DNA from: Chloromonas sp. AAM2
Lineage: Eukaryota > Chlorophyta > Chlorophyceae > Chlamydomonadales > Chlamydomonadaceae
DNA: 40,881 bases
Reading direction: 5' to 3'
NCBI GenBank assembly: GCA_004335635.1
Contig: QAXH01002984.1
Span: forward strand, 2,821 to 43,701
The translations under genes and the position numbers were made by a program. A model generated the notes under the pieces. The model was not told the origin of the DNA and did no database searches. It saw only the letters and a list, made by a program, of their open reading frames with translations. Shown piece after piece: positions 28,501 to 38,500 of the stretch (its first letter is position 1; every line of letters starts with the position of its first letter).

Positions 28501-30844
28501 GCAGCTGATGATCAATGCTCTGGTTATTTTAACTTTGACTAGGGTGCTGCGGCATAGAACCAACCTCAAAACACCACCGAAGCCAGGGTGACCCCTACAC
28601 CTGCACCTGGTACTTCCGCTGCCGGCCCATGCATGGCACCCCCAGCCAGGTTTTGCTGCAGCCATCGTGACCAGCATGCCAAAGGGCGTGCTTAGCTCAG
28701 GCAGGCTTCGTTCAGCGAGCCCGTCGACATTCCGATGCCAACTTTGCTGGCATTGCCATTCAAAAATCTTGCCATACGTACATCAGTTGCGTCTTTGAGC
28801 ACATAGTCCCCAGGTCCAGCTGTTAGGAAATGTTGAAGCTGCCAGGTGCTGATGAAGTGCAGGAGGCCGTCATGCTTGCTGTCCCAGCAACGCAAACGCG
28901 CTCTGTGCATATCTGTCATCCAGTCATGTGCGTGAGCAGATCTGATGCGGGATGCGTGTCTGCAATGTCTGCAACCTCAGTCCAATGCGCACAGAGCACT
29001 GTGACAGCAGCTCCCTGATGACCCGCATGCATTGGATGCAGGATGTTGGGTACTGCTTGGATGAGCAGTAGCACAGCAGCCTGAAACATGCCATTGAAGT
29101 AACGCGTCCTGCAGGCAACAATGTTTTAATTGATGCGTTGACTGGGTCTGGGATAGGGGGTAGGGGACAGCGAGATGTGGGACTGGCTGGAGTAGGAAGC
29201 ACACCGGTGTGTGCTAGTGTTGAGCCTGGAGCAGCGTGATTGTTATGGCTGCTTGCGATAGGATGAGGCAAGCAGTGCGGACCTCAACCATCTTGGTCCT
29301 GCCATTTGGCCCTGTCGCCTGCATAGAACTGACATTGGGTTGCAGCTGCCCTGCCTGAGCTTGTGCCACGGTGTCTGCACTGGTTGGCTGCGTTTGCCCA
29401 CATGGTGGCTATGGTGGCCGATCAGGACACGGCGGGCACGCCTGCGAGCTATCTTGGTAGTAACATGAACACCGCTGCGATGGGAGCATGAGCTGGACTG
29501 GAGCATACAACACCAAGCTTGGCATTGCCTATTGAAGCCCATCTTTACATAATGCATTACTGCATGGAGGTCCTTGCTGCTGCGCCACAGGTTGGATGGC
29601 ATCTGCCCTGCAGGGAACTGGCTCGAGCCTGTTTGACGGGTGCAGACAGCTGAGGATGCTTCAACAAACACCAGGATTTAGCCCAGCCCAGCTGAGGTCT
29701 CTGCCACCCAGCCCAGCGTCATGCACAGCTGCACTAAAGTGTCAAACATGGGGTGCCCAGACACTGCTGTGCTGCTTGGGAAACTGAGCCTGCGGGGCCT
29801 GCATAGCAGCAACATGCACCGCAGTGCCGCTTCCAAGTTTATGAGCTCAAATACATGGTCCTGGTCGGCCCTACCGCAAGGTTCGCCGGCGTCGCCACCA
29901 CTGGCCTTGGATTGCATGGCGCTCCTCCGCCGAGCGACCGTTGCGACTGAAACTTTGAGGGATGGCTCAGGACATACCAGGCTACTAGTAGAATGCGGCG
30001 CGGTCAAAACTGAGTGCCCCAAGGTGACCTTGGCGCTGTTCAAAAAAAGCCGTTTCTTCAACCTGCTTGTGCCGCTCAATCACATGTAGCGGGCTGGATG
30101 AAACTTTATGCACAGAGCCTTTGATACCAGAACTTTCATATGCCACCGTCAGCGCGCAAAACCGCTAAGTAGCGACTCCGATACGTCCATGACCCTCTAA
30201 CAGTAGTTGACCCGCCCTGGTATATTGGTTGAGTCACCTTGATTACACTCAAGTTGCTGTGCCAGGGGTAAACCATGATAAGTTGTTCAGTGTTGTTGTT
30301 ATGACGATGTTGATTCTCTGCTGTTCTGACCTATCATTTGCCGTTGTACACGATTCAAAGTCTGTACTGCTCACCTCTCTGTCGATGTGCAGGCGAGCAA
30401 TTAGAATCGCTGAAGGTGGCTCAGGCGGCCAAGATGGCGGCCGAACGTGCCAAGAAGGCAAAGAAGGCTGCAGCCAAGCTAGCCGCAGTAACCGCGTCAA
30501 ACGGCCTAGAAACAGAAAGAAACGGCCACAGCTCCGACCCTGGTTCTGGGCATGCTGGTGGTTCTGGGCTGGCAGGCACCAAGCGGGGCTCTCCCGGAGA
30601 GACAGGGATTGCAGAGGGGCCGGTGAAGGGATTGTTACCGGCGCCAGCGGCAGCAGCGGGGACGGGGATGACGGGCAATGGAGGGGGAGTGGTAAAGAAG
30701 GCGAAGGGGTTGGATGGTGCGGCCGTGGTGGGCGGGAACGGGAGCAGCGTGTACGCGAGTCTATTCACGTCGAGTATCAAGAACCCCACCAAGGAGACGT
30801 ATTGCTGTAGGAGCACCTCTGCCAGGGGGATGCATCTGAGCTAA
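25573..30844 (+). CDS. RTF2: RTF2-type replication termination factor with N-terminal ubiquitin-like domain
   Basis: Five exons in phase: 25573-25704, 26073-26284, 26613-26900, 27486-27616, 30393-30844; 404 aa. RTF2 proteins act at stalled or terminating forks (yeast, human) and in plants also affect splicing; they are nuclear. Residues 1 to about 85 align with ubiquitin: MQLLIRCG start, LARDLGTPADM matching the IPPDQQ region, VLLHAGHVL matching LIFAGKQL, and end SRLRGGGG. The RTF2 domain follows: KWTRCHLSGADLTPPCV, LYNKEALLQALL, LKSVAELKLTP, FCCPITGLEFNGRFKF, SDKALKEV. The second zinc-binding half seems lost: RPTGTAIS replaces the usual Cys-Gly-Cys/His segment, and VVMEMLGEH the usual CxxC. 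The tail is Ala/Lys- then Gly-rich, ending with the family SLFT-like motif (VYASLFTSS). The start is the ubiquitin-like Met; the frame is open upstream. Intron 4 is unusually long (2776 bp). Confidence 0.93.
27729..27802. repeat. Alternating purine-pyrimidine tract in RTF2 intron 4
   Basis: TGTGTGTCTGTGCGTGTGCG runs into GTGCGCACATGTGTG and GTGTGCGCGCGCG. Such alternating GT/GC DNA can adopt Z-form. It begins about 115 bp after exon 4. Confidence 0.75.
27814..27851. repeat. Short duplication CCCACAAGTGGAAC
   Basis: TCCCACAAGTGGAACGGTA, then TCGTCCCACAAGTGGAACA: a 16-bp sequence repeated with a 7-bp gap directly after the GT/GC tract. Confidence 0.85.
28692..30079 (-). other. Unrecognised minus-strand open frames inside RTF2 intron 4
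   Basis: Several antisense frames cluster in this intron: 28919-28692 (includes LHFISTWQLQHFLTAGPGDY), 29671-29243 (includes SNLWRSSKDLHAVMHYVKMG) and 30079-29678 (includes QDHVFELINLEAALRCMLLL and MFDTLVQLCMTLGWV). They look more protein-like than average shadow frames and could be exons of a nested gene or remains of a mobile element. No family is recognised and no splice chain was established. Confidence 0.3.
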
Positions 30845-31279
30845 AGGAGGCGCAGTGGAGCTTTTTTGATAGCTTTGCACTTCCCACAACCGGTTGCCGA
30901 TGCCCCAGTGGACTGCCTGGCCTAGCCGAAGAGACCAGAACATGCATTCTTCTAACTGAAAATGAAATTGACTTTCGCTGCTCACTTGACTTTTGCGGTC
31001 CCGTTGAGTTTTGCCGTCTTTTACCCCTTTTAATCACGCTCTTCCGCCTGGACACTGCTGCTCGATGCATGTATACAATTGTACACTCCTCAGGCCTGGA
31101 ACTGGAGGCGACTGTGACTTTGGGCAGTACGATACATCATGTGTGTCCCCGAGCGTAATGATCGATCGACGCGTGGATAGCGTAATGGAATTTGGTCGGT
31201 TAAAGGGACAGCCACTGTACTTCGTTCGCCTTGCTCCTTTTGTTTCTACCTGCATCACATACACATCACGTCCGTGTTT

Positions 31280-31284
31280 TGTAA
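31280..31284 (+). terminator. Possible TGTAA poly(A) signal for RTF2
   Basis: First TGTAA noted downstream of the RTF2 stop codon (about 435 bp). Weak support because of its distance and short length. Confidence 0.2.
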
Positions 31285-31333
31285 CGGACTTCCAGCAACT
31301 GTCAATATAGCGAGTGTCCATCAGGTGTGTGAG

Positions 31334-31348
31334 CATATATGTATTGAC

Positions 31349-31385
<37 letters not shown>
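31334..31385. repeat. (AT)n microsatellite
   Basis: An uninterrupted AT dinucleotide run occupies 31359-31385, preceded by interrupted ATAT blocks from 31334. Simple-sequence repeat with no coding role. Confidence 0.95.
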
Positions 31386-31387
<2 letters not shown>

Positions 31388-32552
31388 GGAGGGATTGCAC
31401 ACCGGGAAGACTGAGACTGAGCACCAGGGCGCGGCTGTTGAGAATACACTATAGGTTCAGGCATCCAATACCTATGTCTGCTTGGACTTCTATTCACACT
31501 GACTCGAGTGTTGACTCATGGACATTCAATTGGTGTAGATCCGGATAAGGCAGGTGTAGTTGGCTGTAGGCCAGGCGGCTGGGTTGCCTTGTGTCAAGTT
31601 GATCGGACAGCTGCTAATTCCAATCCCAGTACTCAGGCCAATCATTGCACCGAGAGCGATAGAGAGAGAAGGGCCAAGCGCATTACAAGTACATTTAGAT
31701 TCCGCATTACTTCAATGCAACATCTCACAATAGCCAGCCTATTTTCAGAGGAGGCGTTATGCAATTCAATGGTTCCAACGCGAAGCACTTCAAGCGTTGG
31801 CGTACACGTGGCCCTCCACACAACAATGCGTTAAGCTTCCACACAAACGTGCTTGCAACGTACTGTGGAAACAATCTCACACAAACGTGCTTGCGACAGA
31901 CTCAAAGCAAGTCCCTGCCGGCACAAGTGACGATCAAAAATGGAGCGGAGTTGAAGCTCACCAGCATCTGTGCCGAAAATGGCAGTCATTGGCAACACAA
32001 ACCTGACCAGCATGTGTTCTTCCCATGTCCAACAGTGTGCATGCCCCCCACAAGCCCCCATCCCACCAATGCAGTTTTCTCCCAAAGTACTCTGCTGTGT
32101 CAGCAGGTCCGATGCAACAGAGTCAGCATTCTTACAGCTACCCCTGTGCAGCCCAAACGTTTTTTGTCTTACTCTGGTCCTTGCAGCGCATCACAGCAGC
32201 GTGCTTGTAAACGATTGTAATATCAGCAAAGCACAACGCTTCCCAAGTTATGCGAGAGTGGTATCATGCAACTGCAGCCATCTCTTCATTAAGAGTACCT
32301 AGCTGGCTGTGTCATGTCATGCAATTACTATAGAGGACTATTCATTGCGGCTACTGTTATTATGATGACGCACTTGAGGCAGCAGTCTTCATAGCAGCTC
32401 AACATCTCCATTAGTGCAGCAGGGTTAGCCGGTTGATCCGACCGTAGCCTGCTACTGATCGTTTCCCTCGCGCCAAGACGGTCAGGTCAGTACGACCTGA
32501 CTCGGATATTGCAGGGAAGAGCTGGGACCATGCAACGGACGCATGCTGTCCT

Positions 32553-35500
32553 TTATGCGTTGGTTGCTTGCTCATTGCCGTTAGGAGCAACAGACTGCCG
32601 CTTGCGGCGCATGTAGAACACTGCGCCGAGCACTGCAATGACGGCCAAGAAGCCAAGGCCAATGCCCAGGCCGACGCCCAGGGCCACTCTTGTGCCCTTC
32701 GACTCATCAGAGCCGGAGTTGGCGTCGGAGACGGAAATGCTGAGGGCGTAGTTTGCGTAGGCCGAGCCGGCGAACAGTGCCTTGGGATCCATCGCACGGA
32801 CTTGGTTCTGCGGATAAAAAACCCAGCAGCAGACACATTATGGTGAGAAATACATCCAGGTGCTCATTACGAATTATGGAAGGCAAACTGGGGGCGGGTG
32901 GCGTGTCCAAATCCTGAAGGCAGCGATCTGGCCGGAATCGTGGAGAGATCACTGTCAGGATAGCCACCATGAACGCAAGCATGGAAGAAAGTGAAATCCA
33001 AGGGAGCGTTCAAACAGGGCGACATCGGTTTCAAAGAAACTCACCATGAAGGCGGCGACGTCCGATGAGCTGACTCCGTCAGGCAGAGCCACCCGGTAGG
33101 TTGCAACCACGGAACCTGACGTGTAGCCAGACAAGCTGATGCAGTTGTCGTAGCAGATGCCGTCTGGTGAGGTGGGGTCGGACAAGTAGTCGGGCTGGAG
33201 AGCATACAGGCTCTTGGCAAGGGCTGGGACGGTGCTGTCCGCGAACTCTGCCTGGGTCTGGGTGGAGATATCCAAGTTGAACTGCAAGCATGTAAAACAA
33301 GGAACAGATTGTAAGCTCATGCTCAAGCTGATCAAAACAGGTGCAAGAGCGCATGTAGTGATCAGACCGGCACAACAGTGCATGGTGTGGTGATCGAAAG
33401 TGGTTGCACACTCCACACCTGACAGGACATTCGGGGTTCATAGCAGGTGTGCATGGCATGGGCTAGAATCAGTGTGGTGGCCTCACCGTAGCAGCAACGC
33501 TGATGGCCTTTTCGCCGGTGCGGTTGGCGAATTTGGCGGGTGGTGGTGGTGGTGGCGCCGGGGGCAGCTGAGCAACGACCACTCCTGGCGCAGCTGGGGA
33601 TGGTGGTGGGCTGCGTGCGCGTGGTGGTGGTGATGGCTGGAGGTTGCCGTTGAACTGGACCACAATGATCCTACCGAGCTCGCGGGAGCTGCAAGAGAGA
33701 CTGGCAGGAATGGTTGCGGCATCTTCAGGCATGCCACTGATGGACAAGGAAACCGAGTCCATGACGGCAGACAGAGCACCAGTGGCCACATTTGGCGTGG
33801 GCTGCAGGCGCACGCATGCCGTGGTCTTGTTGGCAACCCACAAGGACTTGTTGATTGGCAGGGCCACGGTGATGTTGCATGGGGCAGTGGCATTGCAGAC
33901 AGCCACGTCAGTCTTATAGGAACCCATCTGGACGTTCACCAGACCGGAGACCACGACGAAGCTGGCCGCTGGAATGCCAGCAAGGTTGGTGAAGGGGAAG
34001 TTGGAGGCGATGGCTAGGAGTGGGGCGGGGTTGGAGTAGTAGGTGGCGGTCACGGGAATACCGTTGGCCTGAGCTGAGCAGGTCCTGTCGGTGTTGCACC
34101 AGTCGGTGAACTCCTTGCCAGGCATGGCAGCTGAGACCTGGGGTGGGCTGGTCAAGTTTGTGGTGTTGGCGACGTTGGCGCCTGGTGCGTTGAAGACCAG
34201 GCGGGCCATGCCGATGAGGGCGCGAGTGTTGATAGTAACGGCAACGGTCATGTTGTCCGCAGTCGCCAGGGTGGTCACACCGGGGTTGGCGGACTTGAGC
34301 AACAGAGCGCGTGTGCTTGCCGCAGCAGTTGTCAGGTTGCCAGCGGTCCATAGCGCCTGCTGAGTGACGGCGATCAGGCGACGGCGGGAGTGAGCGCCCA
34401 TGGGCAAACCCTCGTAACCCTCAAAGGCGACCTGCTCCAGGGAGCGGCGAGTTGCGTTGGTTGATGATGTGGTGTTAACTTCAGGCACATAAACGTAGGC
34501 AGGGTTACCCAGAAGCTCGGGGCTGGAGGCGGCATTCGCAAAAGACGAGCAAAGCGAGATGAGGGTTCCAAGAGCCTTGGTGTCAACGGAAGAGTCGGTG
34601 CGGACAGCAACGTTGCCACAGTTCAGGCCGGTCGAGCACAGCATCTGCTTGTAGGTGTTGTTCAGGTACGGGAAGGCATTGCCCATGGTGGAGAGGGTGG
34701 TCATCACGTAGAGGCAAACCTTGAGGTCGTTGGTGTTACCGAAGGTGGTCAGGGCTTGGATGATCTCCTGGGCCTTTGTGACGTACAAGTCAGTTGAAGC
34801 CTCCGCCAGCTCACGGCGGGCGGTTGTGGATTCCATAGCTGAGCGACGGGCTGTTTTCTTGGAGTTGCCACCGACATTCGCGCCAAAGACAACGTTGTTG
34901 CTCAACTGCGAAAACAGAATGAGGTAGAGCTCAGAGTACAGCGTTTGGCAAGAGCAGCTTGACAACACGGTACTGGGCAACAAGACAGAAGCAATCTCTG
35001 ATTGGAACGTCAAAGGGCATGTATGCTGCCTTTGGCTGTGACTATCTTACGGATGCACCTACTGGCAATACCCGTCTTAGCTGCGGCCAATTCCTGCAAT
35101 CAGCGCTTACCATGCCGACGTTGTTTGCATTGCCAGAGCCCATTGCTTGGCCAACGTTTGCCTTGCTGTTCACTCCCTCGGCAAAGGTAGTGGCGTTGAA
35201 GTCAGCGGGGATGTAGTACTCGATGTCACTGTTGGCACATGTGTATCCACCCAAGACGTCCCAGGCGCAGACACACGCTGTGAATGTGCCAGTCGAAGGG
35301 GGCTGGAACTTGTAGGTGGGGGATGGGCCACGGGCACGCTCAAACTGCATATTAAACCAAGACATAATAGTTGAGATCTGATTGTTCCATCGTGTGAAGC
35401 AACAAAGTGCACTCAGTGTAAGGCAGTAACGTGTACACAGGGCAAGCGGGGCACGACAGGCGTTTGTGCTGGCAGCCACAGACTTGGTTGCTTGCATTGG

Positions 35501-38500
35501 GCAACAGACTGATCGATGCAGAGGCAAGGTCACCCTCGTACACTGTGTTTGCACGCTGAGATTTGTTGGTTTGGCACAGAATCAAGTTGTCCTCACCGCG
35601 CATTGTGTGGGCAGAGCTGTGACATCCTTGTAGCCAAAGCTGTACTGCAGGTCGCTGCCAGGCAGGGATGTGCTGAAGCCAGTGGCCACACCGGTGAAGA
35701 GTGTGAGACCGCCGTCGGCACTGGCAGCCTGTTTGTCCCTGCAAGGCAGAAACGTCAGAAACGGGTATCAGCGGTGGCGAGCCAGGGTTTGGTGCGTCTG
35801 CCTTTCCATGCACTGAGATCATTCAGAAACCATCACCATGCAAAATGATGCGTGCTGAGGGCTTGAGCTTGCTGCTAATGGTGGAATCAGTTTTCTACAC
35901 GGTTTCTCCCTCCATGACTCACTGTCCAGGTGGGAAGAAGAGTCCTCCGTTCATGCCAACTGCTGGTGGGCGCACAACGCGCAGGACCACCAAACCCTGG
36001 CCCTTCTGGCCGTCGGCGGTAGTGACGTCGCACTGGACGGTGATCTGGCCACCGGCCCTGCAAGCACGCAAAGGCAGGACACAGTCCAAGGTCGGATCCA
36101 TTGCTCGAACTCTTGTGTCTCTACAACACACTGTACGAGGCACTCTCAATAGTAGACCAACTTTGCTGCCTGGTTTACCTTCTTTACACCTGGGAAGCCG
36201 CCACAGCACCCTCTATGCTTCAGAGGGTAAGGCTCAACGGTGGGGCCCAACACTCACTGTGGTGTGCCTGCAGGCAGGATGTTGAGCACTGGGCCGTCCA
36301 GTGAGCCCTGCACCGTGCTGGCGTTCAGGGACAGGCCACTGCTGGCTGTGAAAGCAGCCGGGTAGCTCCACTTGTAGGTCAAGTTCACGTTGCTGCCGGT
36401 GACCTGGGAGAAGTCGACAGTGGCTGTCAAGCTGATCTGCAAACGCAAAGACAGACGCACACGATTCTTATGGTTCAAGTGGGGATATAAGCGATAGCGT
36501 CGTTGCAGTGGTCGCAAGACAGCAGTGGTGCGCTCTGAAAAGCTGTGGCCTCGCCACAAGGCCGCTGCAGCAGCCTAACGCAAAGCTCATGCACGAAGAG
36601 TGATTATGACTTACCGGCTTGATAGATGAGACGTCTGTGCCACAGACGTTGGGCAGGCCGGTCTGGAGGTTGATACCGCAAGATGTGGCCAGGAGAACGC
36701 TGAATGTGGCGTTGGGGTTGGCCAGCACTGGACGCTTGGCTGTGGCCGTGCGCAGTGTGGCTCCTGTTCCCTTTGTCACGGTCACAACAATGGTGCTGTA
36801 GACGCTGGGCACCATCTTGCTGGAATCGATAGTCCAAGTGGAGCCATTCTTGTTGCCTTGGTACCCGCGCTCGGCGAAGCAGCCGAGCAGTGGTTGGTCC
36901 TCACGAACGCAAGACCAGGCAAAGCGCATGGCCTCAAAAGCGTTGGATGGGTCGCTGGGGTCTGTGCTCGATGCGGCGGTGAAGGTGAGCATTTGGTTGG
37001 TGCGAACCATGCCGCTGGGCGAACCGCGCAGAGAGGCGACCAAGGGGTCTCCCAGCACAGCGATCTGTCCGGTGGCGGTGAACGCAAGCCAAGGAGAGCT
37101 CTGGAACGCCACGGCAACGCTCACGTTCAGGGTAACACCCGGGCGGCCACCAGCTGACACCAGCTGTGTCTGTGATAGGAACAGTGCAGATGACATCTGC
37201 GCGGGGAAGGTGGTGCTGCCAGCAGTCCAGGTGAAGATCACCGAGTCAGTACCGCACACGGTGGACGACTGCACTGCAGCCTCTAGCGTGACGCCGGAGG
37301 CCAGAACCGTCGTTTTGGGCAGCACCAGGTCCACCATTGGCACGCCGCCAGCGCTCTGCATAGTGAACTTGACGGTCTCAGTTGCAGTCATGTCAACAAA
37401 GTTCGTCACGGTCATGCTGAGCGCGTACTGGCCGAGAGGCAGCTGCGTAAGATCCGACTCGGTCAAAGTGACAGAGAACTTGTTACTGCGCAAGGGGCAG
37501 CAAAACGGAGCAAAGTGAGATGCTGGGTTGTGATGATGCATCCAAACCCAGCACTGGGCAGAAGCCAGTTTGACGTGACTGTGCTTGGGGCACCCTGCAC
37601 AGCCATGCACATTCATGCACTCACATGCAAGCGGGCATTCAAAGAAATGGCTGGTGCTGGGTTGCTGTTGTCGTGATCACTAGACACTAGAGCGAGGACA
37701 CTCACGATAGCGTTGGTTGGGCGTTGACCGTTGCCAGAAGTGTTTGCAGGGCAACCTGGGCGGTTGCGTTTGAGGGCATGCGCACAACAGACCACATGAC
37801 GTTCTTGAAGCTACGTCCTGACGGGTCGGAGCTGGACAGGGCATCGAATGTGATGGGCAGCATTGTGCCTGCCTGGCATGGAAGCATGACCAGGGCAGGG
37901 CCAGACACAACGGCAGTAGGCACGGCGCAGCTGCTGCACTTGGCGACTGCGATGCCGGTGCCTGCAGCACGCAGAGTTACGAGCAGTGTGTTTGTAAGTT
38001 GGCATTGCAGTATTGCAGTGATCGAAGGCGTTCTGACAGCTCTTGCATCATGCTAGCTGCAAGCCCCAGAATGTGCTGACCAGCAGGGGTTTGCTGTGAT
38101 GGCAAGTGTACGAAAGCTTGCAGTTGTAAACCGTTACTCCCGTTACCTTTAAAGTACATGGTGCCATCCAGGAAGTCGGCCAGGTCGTCCTGAGCGGGAT
38201 CCAAGGACAGTGTGTCGGTCGGCAGGATGGTGGCATCACCGCCCAGGGCGATCGTCAGTGTCTGCAGGGGCAGGAACGCAAACGGGTGTCAATAGTTTGC
38301 AGAGGTATTGCGCAGGCAGGTGGTAATGCTAAGAATCGCATCGACAGTACGTCCGGGAGACACAGCGGTGGACCTACCGTGCCGGAGACCGAGCAAGAGG
38401 CATCGCCCAGCTTGGCAGTGGTAACGGTATCAAAGAGGTATGCGCAGGGCAGGGAGCTGGCAGAAAGGATGGCCGCTGTGTTGAGGGTCACGCTGATGGA

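Larger units (their letters stand above)
30845..32552. other. Convergent 3' intergenic region
   Basis: 1.7 kb between the RTF2 and surface-protein stop codons. It contains a TGTAA at 31280-31284 (possible RTF2 poly(A) signal), an (AT)n microsatellite, and a short direct repeat CACACAAACGTGCTTGC at about 31840 and 31879. Open frames here are short and have no family resemblance. Confidence 0.6.

Noticed and set aside
33914..34351. Alternative minus-strand frames within the surface-protein exon 34905-33487
   Set aside because: The 473-codon main frame is phase-consistent with both neighbouring exons and has glycoprotein features; the others are shadows.
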